A stretch of DNA of 64,000 bases from Camelus bactrianus (Eukaryota > Chordata > Mammalia > Artiodactyla > Camelidae), in contig NC_133562.1 of assembly GCF_048773025.1 (NCBI RefSeq), forward strand, positions 31,779,501 to 31,843,500, given 5' to 3'. Both the position numbers and the translations under genes were made by a program. This document shows positions 37,573 to 51,344 of this stretch, in pieces. The notes beneath the pieces were generated by a model, which ran no database searches, was not told where the DNA came from, and saw only the letters and a list, made by a program, of their open reading frames with translations. Position 1 is the first letter of the stretch, and each line of letters begins with the position of its first letter.

Positions 37573-38068
37573 ATGAACGAACGTCTCTCCACATGCTCAG
37601 TTCTGGGAGATAAGTGTGTTTGAAAGCCGTTCTTCACCTAGCTTGTTGGGAGCACAATGTTTCTTATCATTTGCAAACTCCACTCCATACATATATATGG
37701 GGAGGTCAAGCTCCAACTCTGTTTTACCTTGAAAACAGCAGGAACATCAAACCGGCACTAGGAAACACACTGAGAAAGCCAGAGTAAAAGTTTCTCCTGC
37801 AACCCGTTCCCTTTGTGCTGGATGATCGAACATCTCTCCACATGCTCAGTTCTGAAAGAAAGTTTGTTTGAAAGCCGTCCTTCACCTAGATTGTTGGAAA
37901 CACAAAGATTTTTTCAGTTGCAAACTCCACTCCATACATATATATGGGGAGGTAATACCTCCAACTCGGTTTTACAGTGAAAACTGCAGGAACTTCAAAC
38001 CGGCTCTAGGAAACACACTGAGAAACAAGAGTAAAAGTTTCTCCTGCAACCCGTTCCCTTTGTGCTAG

Positions 38069-39310
38069 ATAAACGAACGTCTCTCTACATGCTCAGTTCT
38101 GAGGCATAAGTGTGTGTGAAAGCCGACCTTCACATATCTTGTTTGGAAAACAAAGTTTCTTTTCAGTTGCAAACTCCACTCCATACATATATATGGGGAG
38201 GTATTAGCTCCAACTCGGTTTTACAGTGAAAACTGCAAGAATTTCAAACCGGCAATAGGAAACAGCCTGAGAAACCAGAGAAAAACTTTCTCCTGCAACC
38301 CGTTCCCTTTGTGCTAAATGAACGAACGTCTCTCCACATGCTCAGTTCTGAGAGATAAGTGTGTGTGAAAGCCGTCCTTCACCTAGCTTGTTGGGAACAC
38401 AAAGTTCCTTTTCATTTGCAAACTCCACTCCATACATATATATGGGGAGGTACTAGCTCCAACACGGTTTTACAATGAAAACTGCAGGAACTTCAAACCG
38501 GCACTTGGAAACAGACTGAGAAACCAGAGAAAAAATTTCTCCTGAAACCCATTCCTATGTGCTAGATGAACGAACGTCTCTCCACATGCTCAGTTCTGAG
38601 AGATAAGTGTGTGTGAAAGCCGTGCTTCACCTAGCTTGTTGGGAACACAAAGTTTCTTTTCAGTTGCAAACTCCACTCCATACATATATATGGGGTGGTA
38701 CTAGCTCCAAATCGGTTTTACAGTGAAATCTGCAGGAACTTCAAACCGGCAGTAGGAAACAGACTGAGAAACCAGAGAAAAAGTTTCTCCTGCAACCCGT
38801 TCCCTTTGTGCTAGATGAACGAACGTCTCTCCACATGCTCAGTTCTGAGAGATAAGTGTGTGTGAAAGCCGTCCTTCACCTAGCTTGTAGGGAACACAAA
38901 GTTCCTTTTCATTTGCAAACTCCACTCCATACATATATATGGGGAGGTCAAGCTCCAACTCTGTTTTACCTTGAAAACAGCAGGAACATCAAACCGGCAC
39001 TAGGAAACACACTGAGAAAGCCAGAGTAAAAGTTTCTCCTGCAACCCGTTCCCTTTGTGCTGGATGATCGAACTTCTCTCCACATGCTCAGTTCTGAAAG
39101 AAAGTTTGTTTGAAAGCCGTCCTTCACCTAGATTGTTGGAAACACAAAGATTTTTTCAGTTGCAAACTCCACTCCATACATATATATGGGGAGGTAATAC
39201 CTCCAACTCGGTTTTACAGTGAAAACTGCAGGAACTTCAAACCGGCTCTAGGAAACACACTGAGAAACAAGAGTAAAAGTTTCTCCTGCAACCCGTTCCC
39301 TTTGTGCTAG
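38069..39310 (+). repeat. Five-monomer HOR E-F-G-H-D, copy 3
   Basis: Same monomer order, 1,242 bp, directly followed by copy 4, making a true head-to-tail pair of this HOR. It belongs to copy 2 of the 13.6-kb unit (corresponds to about 24435-25676). Confidence 0.82.
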
Positions 39311-40551
39311 ATAAACGAACGTCTCTCTACATGCTCAGTTCTGAGGCATAAGTGTGTGTGAAAGCCGACCTTCACATATCTTGTTTGGAAAACAAAGTTT
39401 CTTTTCAGTTGCAAACTCCACTCCATACATATATATGGGGAGGTATTAGCTCCAACTCGGTTTTACAGTGAAAACTGCAAGAATTTCAAACCGGCAATAG
39501 GAAACAGCCTGAGATACCAGAGAAAAAGTTTCTCCTGCAACCCGTTCCCTTTGTGCTAAATGAACGAACGTCTCTCCACATGCTCAGTTCTGAGAGATAA
39601 GTGTGTGTGAAAGCCGTCCTTCACCTAGCTTGTTGGGAACACAAAGTTCCTTTTCATTTGCAAACTCCACTCCATACATATATATGGGGAGGTACTAGCT
39701 CCAACACGGTTTTACAATGAAAACTGCAGGAACTTCAAACCGGCACTTGGAAACAGACTGAGAAACCAGAGAAAAAATTTCTCCTGAAACCCATTCATAT
39801 GTGCTACATGAACGAACGTCTCTCCACATGCTCAGTTCTGAGAGATAAGTGTGTGTGAAAGCCGTGCTTCACCTAGCTTGTTGGGAACACAAAGTTTCTT
39901 TTCAGTTGCAAACTCCACTCCATACATATATATGGGGTGGTACTAGCTCCAAATCGGCTTTACAGTGAAATCTGCAGGAACTTCAAACCGGCAGTAGGAA
40001 CAGACTGAGAAACCAGAGAAAAAGTTTCTCCTGCAACCCGTTCCCTTTGTGCTAGATGAACGAACGTCTCTCCACATGCTCAGTTCTGAGAGATAAGTGT
40101 GTGTGAAAGCCGTCCTTCACCTAGCTTGTTGGGAACACAAAGTTCCTTTTCATTTGCAAACTCCACTCCATACATATATATGGGGAGGTCAAGCTCCAAC
40201 TCTGTTTTACCTTGAAAACAGCAGGAACATCAAACCGGCACTAGGAAACACACTGAGAAAGCCAGAGTAAAAGTTTCTCCTGCAACCCGTTCCCTTTGTG
40301 CTGGATGATCGAACTTCTCTCCACATGCTCAGTTCTGAAAGAAAGTTTGTTTGAAAGCCGTCCTTCACCTAGATTGTTGGAAACACAAAGATTTTTTCAG
40401 TTGCAAACTCCACTCCATACATATATATGGGGAGGTAATACCTCCAACTCGGTTTTACAGTGAAAACTGCAGGAACTTCAAACCGGCTCTAGGAAACACA
40501 CTGAGAAACAAGAGTAAAAATTTCTCCTACAACCTGTTCCCTTTGTGCTAG
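39311..40551 (+). repeat. Five-monomer HOR E-F-G-H-D, copy 4
   Basis: Same order, 1,241 bp. It carries the gagataccagag and cagtaggaacagac marks of its partner at 25677-26917. Confidence 0.82.
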
Positions 40552-43438
40552 ATGAACGAACGTCTCTCCACATGCTCAGTTCTGGGAGATAAGTGTGTTT
40601 GAAAGCCGTTCTTCACCTAGCTTGTTGGGAGCACAATGTTTCTTATCATTTGCAAACTCCACTCCATACATATATATGGGGAGGTCAAGCTCCAACTCTT
40701 TTTTACCTTGAAAACAGCAGGAACATCAAACCGGCACTAGGAAACACACTGAGAAAGCCAGAGTAAAAGTTTCTCCTGCAACCCGTTCCCTTTGTGCTGG
40801 ATGATCGAACATCTCTCCACATGCTCAGTTCTGAAAGAAAGTTTGTTTGAAAGCCGTCCTTCACCTAGATTGTTGGAAACACAAAGATTTTTTCAGTTGC
40901 AAACTCCACTCCATACATATATATGGGGAGGTAATACCTCCAACTCGGTTTTACAGTGAAAACTGCAGGAACTTCAAACCGGCTCTAGGAAACACACTGA
41001 GAAACAAGAGTAAAAGTTTCTCCTGCAACCCGTTCCCTTTGTGCTAAATGAACGAACGTCTCTCCACATGCTCAGTTCTGAGAGATAAGTGTGTGTGAAA
41101 GCCGTCCTTCACCTAGCTTGTTGGGAACACAAAGTTCCTTTTCATTTGCAAACTCCACTCCATACATATATATGGGGAGGTACTAGCTCCAACACGGTTT
41201 TACAATGAAAACTGCAGGAACTTCAAACCGGCACTTGGAAACAGACTGAGAAACCAGAGAAAAAATTTCTCCTGAAACCCATTCCTATGTGCTAGATGAA
41301 CGAACGTCTCTCCACATGCTCAGTTCTGAGAGATAAGTGTGTGTGAAAGCCGTGCTTCACCTAGCTTGTTGGGAACACAAAGTTTCTTTTCAGTTGCAAA
41401 CTCCACTCCATACATATATATGGGGTGGTACTAGCTCCAAATCGGTTTTACAGTGAAATCTGCAGGAACTTCAAACCGGCAGTAGGAAACAGACTGAGAA
41501 ACCAGAGAAAAAGTTTCTCCTGCAACCCGTTCCCTTTGTGCTAGATGAACGAACGTCTCTCCACATGCTCAGTTCTGAGAGATAAGTGTGTGTGAAAGCC
41601 GTCCTTCACCTAGCTTGTAGGGAACACAAAGTTCCTTTTCATTTGCAAACTCCACTCCATACATATATATGGGGAGGTCAAGCTCCAACTCTGTTTTACC
41701 TTGAAAACAGCAGGAACATCAAACCGGCACTAGGAAACACACTGAGAAAGCCAGAGTAAAAGTTTCTCCTGCAACCCGTTCCCTTTGTGCTGGATGATCG
41801 AACTTCTCTCCACATGCTCAGTTCTGAAAGAAAGTTTGTTTGAAAGCCGTCCTTCACCTAGATTGTTGGAAACACAAAGATTTTTTCAGTTGCAAACTCC
41901 ACTCCATACATATATATGGGGAGGTAATACCTCCAACTCGGTTTTACAGTGAAAACTGCAGGAACTTCAAACCGGCACTAGGAAACAGACTGAGAAACCA
42001 GAGTAAAAGTTTATCCTGCAACCCGTTCCTTTTGCGCTAGATGAACGAACGTCTCTCAACATGCTCAGTTCTGAGAGATAAGTGTGTGTGAAAGCCGTCC
42101 TTCACCTAGCTTGTTGGGAACACATAGTTTCTTTTCACTTGCAAACTTCAATCCATACATATATATGGTGAGGTACTAGCTCCAACTCGGTTTTACAGTG
42201 AAAACTGCAGGAACGTCAAACCGGCACTTGGAAACAGACTGAGAAACCAGAGAAAAAATTTCTCCTGCAACCCGTTCCCTTTGTGCTATATGAACGAACG
42301 TCTCTCCACATGCTCAGTTCTGAGAGATAAGTGTGTGTGAAAGCCGTCCTTCAGCTAGGTTGTTGAGAACACAAAATTCCTTTTCATTTGCAAACTCCAC
42401 TCCATACATATATAAGGGGAGGTACTAGCTCCAACTCGGTATTACAGTGAAAACTGCAGGAACTTGAAACCGGCACTAGGAAACAAACTTAGAAACCACA
42501 GTAAAAGTTCCTCCGGCAACCCGTTCCCTTTGTGCTAGATGAACGAACGTCTCTCCACATGCTCAGTTCTGAGAGATATTTGTATGTGTAAGCCGTCCTT
42601 CAACTAGCTTGTTGGGAACACAAAGTTTCTTTTCAGTTGCATACGCCACTCCATACATATATATGGGGAGGTACAATCTCCAAATCTGTTTTACCTTGAA
42701 AACAGCAGGAACATCAAACCGGCACTAGGAAACACACTGAGAAAGCCAGAGTAAAAGTTTCTCCTGCATCCCGTTCCCTTTGTGCTGGATGATCGAACTT
42801 CTCTCCACATGCTCAGTTCTGAAAGAAAGTTTGTTTGAAAGCCGTCCTTCACCTTGATTGTTGGAAACACAAAGATTTTTTCAGTTGCAAACTCCACTCC
42901 ATACATATATATGGGGAGGTAATACCTCCAACTCGGTTTTACAGTGAAAACTGCAGGAACTTCAAACCGGCACTAGGAAACACACTGAGAAACAAGAGTA
43001 AAAGTTTCTCCTGCAACCTGTTCCCTTTGTGCTAGATGAACGAACGTCTCTCCACATGCTCAGTTCTGGGAGATAAGTGTGTTTGAAAGCCGTTCTTCAC
43101 CAACTTGTTGGGAGCACAATGTTTCTTATCATTTGCAAACTCCACTGCATACATAAATATGTGGAAGTACTAGCTACAATTGTGTTTTACAGTGACAACT
43201 GCAGGAAATTCAAACCGGCACTAGGAAACACACTGAAAAACCAGAGTAAAACTTTCCCTGCTACCCTTTCCATTTGTGCTAGATAAACGAACGTCTCTCC
43301 ACGTGCTCAGTTCTGAGAGATAAGTGTGTGTGAAAACCGTCCTTCACCTAGCTTTTTGGGAACACAAAATCTCTTTTCAGTTGCAAAATCCACTCCATAC
43401 ATATAAATGGGTAGCTACTTGCTCCAACTCTGTTTAAC

Positions 43439-45374
43439 AGTGACAACTGCAGGAACTTCAAACCGGCACTAGGAAACACACTGAGAAACCAGAGAAAAGT
43501 TTCTCCTGCAACCCGTTCATTTTGTGCTAGATGAACGAACGTCTCTCCACATGCTCCCTTCTGAGAAATCAGTGTGTGTTAAAGCCGTCCTTCAACTGGC
43601 TTGTTGGGAACACAAAGTTTCTTTTCAGTAGCAAACACCTCTCCATACATATATATAGGGAGGTACAAGCTCCAAATCAGTTTTACAGTGAAAAATGCAG
43701 GAACTTCATACCGGCGCTAGGAAACACACTGAGAAATCATAGTAAAAATTTCTCCTGCAACCAGTTCCCTTTGTGCTAGATGAAAGAACGTATCACCACA
43801 TGCTCACTTCTGAGAGATAAGTGTGTGTGAAAGCCGTCCTTAACCTAGCTTGTTAGGAACACAAAGTTTCTTTCAGTTGCAAACTCCACTCCTTACATAT
43901 ATATGGGGAGTTACTAGCACCATCTCGGTTTTACAGTGAAAACAGCAGGAAATTCAAACCGGCACTAGGAAACACACTGAGAAACCAGAGTAAAAATTTC
44001 TCCTGCAAACCGTTTAATTTGTGCTAGATGAACGAACGTCTCTGCACATGATCAGTTCTGAGAAATCAGTGTGTGTGAAAGCCGTTCTTCACCTAGCATG
44101 TAGGGAACACAAAGTTTCTTTTCATTTTCAAACTACACTCAATCCATATATATGGCGTGGTATTAGCCCCAACTCGGTTTTATAGTGAAAACTGCAGGAA
44201 TTTCAAACCGGCACTAGGAAACACACTGAGAAACCAGATTAAAAGTTTATCCTGCAACCCATTCCATTTGTGCTAAATGAACGAACGACTCTCCACATGC
44301 TCAGTTCTGAGAGATAATTGAGTGTGAAAGCCGTCCTTCACGTAGCTTATTGGGAACACAAATTTTCTATTAATTTGCATACTCCACTCCATACAAATAT
44401 ATGGGGAGGTACTAGCTCCAACTCTGTTTTACAGTGAAAACTGCAGGAATTTCAAACCGGCACTAGGAATCAGACTTAGAACCTACAGGAAAGTTTCTCC
44501 TGCAACCCGTTCCCTTTGTGCTAGATGAACGAAAGACTCTCCACATGCTCAGTTCTGAGAGAAAATTGTGTGTGAAAGCCGTCCTTCACCTATTTTGTTG
44601 GGAACGCATAGTTACTTTTATGTTGCAAAATTCAATCCATACACTTATATGGGTAGGTACTAGCTCCAACACGGTTTTACAGGGAAAACTGCAGGAACTT
44701 CAAACCGGCACTAGGAAACACACTGAGAAAACAGAGTAAAAGTTTCTCCTGCAACCCATTCCCTTTGTGCTACATGAACGATCATCTCTCCACATGCTCA
44801 GTTCTGAGAGATGAGTGTGTGAAACCGTCATTCACCTAGCTTGTTAGGAACACAAAGTTTCTTTCAGTTGCAAACTCAACTCCTTACATATATATTGTGA
44901 GATACTAGCACCAACTCGGTTTTACAGTGAAAACTGCAGGAACTTTAAACCGGCACTAGGAAACACACTGAGAACCAGAGTAAAAGTTTCTCCTGCAATC
45001 CGTTCCGTTTTTGCTAGATGAATGAACGTCTCTCCACATGCTCAGTTCTGAGAAATCAGTGTGTTTGAAAGCCGTACTTCAACTAGCTTGTTGGGAACAC
45101 AAAGTTTCTTTCCTGTTGCAAACTCCACTCCTTACATATATATGAGGAGGTATCAGATCCAAAACTTTTTCAAAGTGAAAACTGGATTAACTTTAAACTG
45201 GCACTAGGAAACACACTGAGAAACAAGAGTAAAAGTTTCTCCTGCAACCCGTTCCCTTTGTGCTAGATAAACGAACGTCTCTCTACATGCTCAGTTCTGA
45301 GGCATAAGTGTGTGTGAAAGCCGACCTTCACATATCTTGTTTGGAAAACAAAGTTTCTTTTCAGTTGCAAACTC
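43439..45374 (+). repeat. Module B, copy 6
   Basis: It matches copy 5 at +10,674 with few differences (for example ctcaatccatatatatgg at 44137, and actggattaac in place of actgcattaac near 45181). Its right part is the start of the 3,968-bp tandem duplication. Confidence 0.87.
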
Positions 45375-47777
45375 CACTCCATACATATATATGGGGAGGT
45401 ATTAGCTCCAACTCGGTTTTACAGTGAAAACTGCAAGTATTTCAAACCGGCAATAGGAAACAGCCTGAGAAACCAGAGAAAAAGTTTCTCCTGCAACCCG
45501 TTCCCTTTGTGCTAAATGAACGAACGTCTCTCCACATGCTCAGTTCTGAGAGATAAGTGTGTGTGAAAGCCGTCCTTCACCTAGCTTGTTGGGAACACAA
45601 AGTTCCTTTTCATTTGCAAACTCCACTCCATACATATATATGGGTAGGTACTAGCTCCAACACGGTTTTACAATGAAAACTGCAGGAACTTCAAAAAGGC
45701 ACTTGGAAACAGACTGAGAAACCAGAGAAAAAATTTCTCCTGAAACCCATTCCTATGTGCTAGATGAACGAAAGTCTCTCCACATGCTCAGTTCTGAGAG
45801 ATAAGTGTGTGTGAAAGCCGTGCTTCACCTAGCTTGTTGGGAACACAAAGTTTCTTTTCAGTTGCAAACTCCACTCCATACATATATATGGGGTGGTACT
45901 AGCTCCAAATCGGTTTTACAGTGAAATCTGCAGGAACTTCAAACCGGCAGTAGGAAACAGACTGAGAAACCAGAGAAAAAGTTTCTCCTGCAACCCGTTC
46001 CCTTTGTGCTGGATGATCGAACTTCTCTCCACATGCTCAGTTCTGAAAGAAAGTTTGTTTGAAAGCCGTCCTTCACCTAGATTGTTGGAAACACAAAGAT
46101 TTTTTCAGTTGCAAACTCCACTCCATACATATATATGGGGAAGTAATACCTCCAACTCGGTTTTACAGTGAAAACTGCAGGAACTTCAAACCGGCTCTAG
46201 GAAACACACTGAGAAACAAGAGTAAAAATTTCTCCTGCAACCTGTTCCCTTTTTGCTAGATGAACGAACGTTTCTCCACATGCTCAGTTCTGGGAGATAA
46301 GTGTGTTTGAAAGCCGTTCTTCACCTAGCTTGTTGGGAGCACAATGTTTCTTATCATTTGCAAACTCCACTCCATAAATATATATGGGGAGGTCAAGCTC
46401 CAACTCTGTTTTACCTTGAAAACAGCAGGAACATCAAACCGGCACTAGGAAACACACTGAGAAAGCCAGAGTAAAAGTTTCTCCTGCAACCCGTTCCCTT
46501 TGTGCTGGATGATCGAACTTTTCTCCACATGCTCAGTTCTGAAAGAAAGTTTGTTTGAAAGCCGTCCTTCACCTAGATTGTTGGAAACACAAAGATTTTT
46601 TCAGTTGCAAACTCCACTCCATACATATATATGGGGAGGTAATACCTCCAACTCGGTTTTACAGTGAAAACTGCAGGAACTTCAAACCGGCTCTAGGAAA
46701 CACACTGAGAAACAAGAGTAAAAGTTTCTCCTGCAACCCGTTCCCTATGTGCTAGATGAACGAACGTCTCTCCACATGCTCAGTTCTGACAGATAAGTGT
46801 GTGTGAAAGCCGTGCTTCACCTAGCTTGTTGGGAACACAAAGTTTCTTTTCAGTTGCAAACTCCACTCCATACATATATATGGGGTGGTACTAGCTCCAA
46901 ATCGGTTTTACAGTGAAATCTGCAGGAACTTCAAACCGGCAGTAGGAAACAGACTGAGAAACGAGAGAAAAAGTTTCTCCTGCAACCCGTTCCCTTTGTG
47001 CTAGATGAACGAACGTCTCTCCACATGCTCAGTTCTGAGAGATAATTGTGTGTGAAAGCCGTCCTTCACCTAGCTTGTTGGGAACACAAAGTTCCTTTTC
47101 ATTTGCAAACTCCACTCCATACATATATATGGGGAGTTCAAGCTCCAACTCTGTTTTACCTTGAAAACAGCAGGAACATCAAACCGGCACTAGGAAACAC
47201 ACTGAGTAAGCCAGAGTAAAAGTTTCTCCTGCAACCCGTTCCCTTTGTGCTGGATGATCGAACTTCTCTCCACATGCTCAGTTCTGAAAGAAAGGTTGTT
47301 TGAAAGCCGTCCTTCACCTAGATTGTTGGAAACACAAAGATTTTTTCAGTTGCAAACTCCACTCCATACATATATATGGGGAGGTCAAGCTCCAACTCTG
47401 TTTTACCTTGAAAACAGCAGGAACATCAAACCGGCACTAGGAAACACACTGAGAAAGCCAGAGTAAAAGTTTCTCCTGCAAGCCTTTCCCTTTGTGCTGG
47501 ATGATCGAACTTCTCTCCACATGCTCAGTTCTGAAAGAAAGTTTGTTTGAAAGCCGTCCTTCACCTAGATTGTTGGAAACACAAAGATTTTTTCAGTTGC
47601 AAACTCCACTCCATACATATATATGGGGAGGTAATACCTCCAACTCGGTTTTACAGTGAAAACTGCAGGAACTTCAAACCGGCTCTAGGAAACACACTGA
47701 GAAAAAAGAGTAAAAGTTTCTCCTGCAACCCGTTCCCTTTGTGCTAAATGAACGAACGTCTCTCCACATGCTCAGTT
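43810..47777 (+). repeat. 3,968-bp HOR (16 monomers), tandem copy 1
   Basis: It matches +3,968 throughout. The left boundary lies between gaaagaacgtatcacc (43787-43800) and the shared ttctgagagataag near 43806. Differences seen by eye are 46272/50240, 46377/50345, 47113/51081, 47475/51443 and 47485/51453, plus a 1-bp deletion near 51640. Confidence 0.92.
45922..46168 (+). repeat. Hybrid H/D monomer
   Basis: The left part is H-type (cagtgaaatctg, cagtagga, gagaaaaag). From gctggatgatcg (46009) onward it is D-type, with the palindrome broken by one base at 46142. The same fusion, copied by the later duplications, is found near 49890, 52121, 57332 and 60062, and marks their common descent. Confidence 0.85.
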
Positions 47778-49342
47778 CTGAGAGATAAGTGTGTGTGAAA
47801 GCCGTCCTTAACCTAGCTTGTTAGGAACACAAAGTTTCTTTCAGTTGCAAACTCCACTCCTTACATATATATGGGGAGTTACTAGCACCATCTCGGTTTT
47901 ACAGTGAAAACAGCAGGAAATTCAAACCGGCACTAGGAAACACACTGAGAAACCAGAGTAAAAATTTCTCCTGCAAACCGTTTAATTTGTGCTAGATGAA
48001 CGAACGTCTCTGCACATGATCAGTTCTGAGAAATCAGTGTGTGTGAAAGCCGTTCTTCACCTAGCATGTAGGGAACACAAAGTTTCTTTTCATTTTCAAA
48101 CTACACTCAATCCATATATATGGCGTGGTATTAGCCCCAACTCGGTTTTATAGTGAAAACTGCAGGAATTTCAAACCGGCACTAGGAAACACACTGAGAA
48201 ACCAGATTAAAAGTTTATCCTGCAACCCATTCCATTTGTGCTAAATGAACGAACGACTCTCCACATGCTCAGTTCTGAGAGATAATTGAGTGTGAAAGCC
48301 GTCCTTCACGTAGCTTATTGGGAACACAAATTTTCTATTAATTTGCATACTCCACTCCATACAAATATATGGGGAGGTACTAGCTCCAACTCTGTTTTAC
48401 AGTGAAAACTGCAGGAATTTCAAACCGGCACTAGGAATCAGACTTAGAACCTACAGGAAAGTTTCTCCTGCAACCCGTTCCCTTTGTGCTAGATGAACGA
48501 AAGACTCTCCACATGCTCAGTTCTGAGAGAAAATTGTGTGTGAAAGCCGTCCTTCACCTATTTTGTTGGGAACGCATAGTTACTTTTATGTTGCAAAATT
48601 CAATCCATACACTTATATGGGTAGGTACTAGCTCCAACACGGTTTTACAGGGAAAACTGCAGGAACTTCAAACCGGCACTAGGAAACACACTGAGAAAAC
48701 AGAGTAAAAGTTTCTCCTGCAACCCATTCCCTTTGTGCTACATGAACGATCATCTCTCCACATGCTCAGTTCTGAGAGATGAGTGTGTGAAACCGTCATT
48801 CACCTAGCTTGTTAGGAACACAAAGTTTCTTTCAGTTGCAAACTCAACTCCTTACATATATATTGTGAGATACTAGCACCAACTCGGTTTTACAGTGAAA
48901 ACTGCAGGAACTTTAAACCGGCACTAGGAAACACACTGAGAACCAGAGTAAAAGTTTCTCCTGCAATCCGTTCCGTTTTTGCTAGATGAATGAACGTCTC
49001 TCCACATGCTCAGTTCTGAGAAATCAGTGTGTTTGAAAGCCGTACTTCAACTAGCTTGTTGGGAACACAAAGTTTCTTTCCTGTTGCAAACTCCACTCCT
49101 TACATATATATGAGGAGGTATCAGATCCAAAACTTTTTCAAAGTGAAAACTGGATTAACTTTAAACTGGCACTAGGAAACACACTGAGAAACAAGAGTAA
49201 AAGTTTCTCCTGCAACCCGTTCCCTTTGTGCTAGATAAACGAACGTCTCTCTACATGCTCAGTTCTGAGGCATAAGTGTGTGTGAAAGCCGACCTTCACA
49301 TATCTTGTTTGGAAAACAAAGTTTCTTTTCAGTTGCAAACTC
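47778..49342 (+). repeat. Module B, copy 7 (left end truncated)
   Basis: It begins inside the second B monomer (ccttaacctagc) because of the 3,968-bp duplication junction, then follows copy 6 exactly, including the actggattaac variant. Confidence 0.87.
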
Positions 49343-49448
49343 CACTCCATACATATATATGGGGAGGTATTAGCTCCAACTCGGTTTTACAGTGAAAACT
49401 GCAAGTATTTCAAACCGGCAATAGGAAACAGCCTGAGAAACCAGAGAA

Positions 49449-51344
49449 AAAGTTTCTCCTGCAACCCGTTCCCTTTGTGCTAAATGAACGAACGTCTCTC
49501 CACATGCTCAGTTCTGAGAGATAAGTGTGTGTGAAAGCCGTCCTTCACCTAGCTTGTTGGGAACACAAAGTTCCTTTTCATTTGCAAACTCCACTCCATA
49601 CATATATATGGGTAGGTACTAGCTCCAACACGGTTTTACAATGAAAACTGCAGGAACTTCAAAAAGGCACTTGGAAACAGACTGAGAAACCAGAGAAAAA
49701 ATTTCTCCTGAAACCCATTCCTATGTGCTAGATGAACGAAAGTCTCTCCACATGCTCAGTTCTGAGAGATAAGTGTGTGTGAAAGCCGTGCTTCACCTAG
49801 CTTGTTGGGAACACAAAGTTTCTTTTCAGTTGCAAACTCCACTCCATACATATATATGGGGTGGTACTAGCTCCAAATCGGTTTTACAGTGAAATCTGCA
49901 GGAACTTCAAACCGGCAGTAGGAAACAGACTGAGAAACCAGAGAAAAAGTTTCTCCTGCAACCCGTTCCCTTTGTGCTGGATGATCGAACTTCTCTCCAC
50001 ATGCTCAGTTCTGAAAGAAAGTTTGTTTGAAAGCCGTCCTTCACCTAGATTGTTGGAAACACAAAGATTTTTTCAGTTGCAAACTCCACTCCATACATAT
50101 ATATGGGGAAGTAATACCTCCAACTCGGTTTTACAGTGAAAACTGCAGGAACTTCAAACCGGCTCTAGGAAACACACTGAGAAACAAGAGTAAAAATTTC
50201 TCCTGCAACCTGTTCCCTTTTTGCTAGATGAACGAACGTCTCTCCACATGCTCAGTTCTGGGAGATAAGTGTGTTTGAAAGCCGTTCTTCACCTAGCTTG
50301 TTGGGAGCACAATGTTTCTTATCATTTGCAAACTCCACTCCATACATATATATGGGGAGGTCAAGCTCCAACTCTGTTTTACCTTGAAAACAGCAGGAAC
50401 ATCAAACCGGCACTAGGAAACACACTGAGAAAGCCAGAGTAAAAGTTTCTCCTGCAACCCGTTCCCTTTGTGCTGGATGATCGAACTTTTCTCCACATGC
50501 TCAGTTCTGAAAGAAAGTTTGTTTGAAAGCCGTCCTTCACCTAGATTGTTGGAAACACAAAGATTTTTTCAGTTGCAAACTCCACTCCATACATATATAT
50601 GGGGAGGTAATACCTCCAACTCGGTTTTACAGTGAAAACTGCAGGAACTTCAAACCGGCTCTAGGAAACACACTGAGAAACAAGAGTAAAAGTTTCTCCT
50701 GCAACCCGTTCCCTATGTGCTAGATGAACGAACGTCTCTCCACATGCTCAGTTCTGACAGATAAGTGTGTGTGAAAGCCGTGCTTCACCTAGCTTGTTGG
50801 GAACACAAAGTTTCTTTTCAGTTGCAAACTCCACTCCATACATATATATGGGGTGGTACTAGCTCCAAATCGGTTTTACAGTGAAATCTGCAGGAACTTC
50901 AAACCGGCAGTAGGAAACAGACTGAGAAACGAGAGAAAAAGTTTCTCCTGCAACCCGTTCCCTTTGTGCTAGATGAACGAACGTCTCTCCACATGCTCAG
51001 TTCTGAGAGATAATTGTGTGTGAAAGCCGTCCTTCACCTAGCTTGTTGGGAACACAAAGTTCCTTTTCATTTGCAAACTCTACTCCATACATATATATGG
51101 GGAGTTCAAGCTCCAACTCTGTTTTACCTTGAAAACAGCAGGAACATCAAACCGGCACTAGGAAACACACTGAGTAAGCCAGAGTAAAAGTTTCTCCTGC
51201 AACCCGTTCCCTTTGTGCTGGATGATCGAACTTCTCTCCACATGCTCAGTTCTGAAAGAAAGGTTGTTTGAAAGCCGTCCTTCACCTAGATTGTTGGAAA
51301 CACAAAGATTTTTTCAGTTGCAAACTCCACTCCATACATATATA
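49449..51344 (+). repeat. Segment copied to 51680-53575 (offset 2,231 bp, nine monomers)
   Basis: It covers F, G, hybrid H/D, I-D, a G-like monomer with ctgacagataag, H, and a D variant. Downstream the copy at 51680 shares this order and most private variants. Its last D differs (cctaaattgttgaaaac) and it ends in aatacctcc instead of tcaagctcc. Confidence 0.82.

Larger units (their letters stand above)
24325..37958 (+). repeat. 13,634-bp large unit, copy 1 (~55 monomers)
   Basis: 24325-28340 matches 37959-41974 at +13,634. The pair shares private marks (aaaaactttctcc at 24.65/38.28 kb, gagataccagag at 25.87/39.50 kb, attcatatgtgctacatg at 26.16/39.79 kb, cagtaggaacagac, gaacatctc). 31295-35338 then matches 41969-46012 at +10,674. 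The unit includes the 12-monomer block 28340-31290 that copy 2 lacks. Confidence 0.85.
37959..46755 (+). repeat. Large unit, copy 2 (shortened)
   Basis: It follows copy 1 in tandem. It matches 24325-28340 up to 41974, then jumps to the equivalent of 31295 and follows it to 46012. There a second, one-monomer deletion shifts the offset to 10,425 until about 46755. Net loss is about 13 monomers relative to copy 1. Confidence 0.83.
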
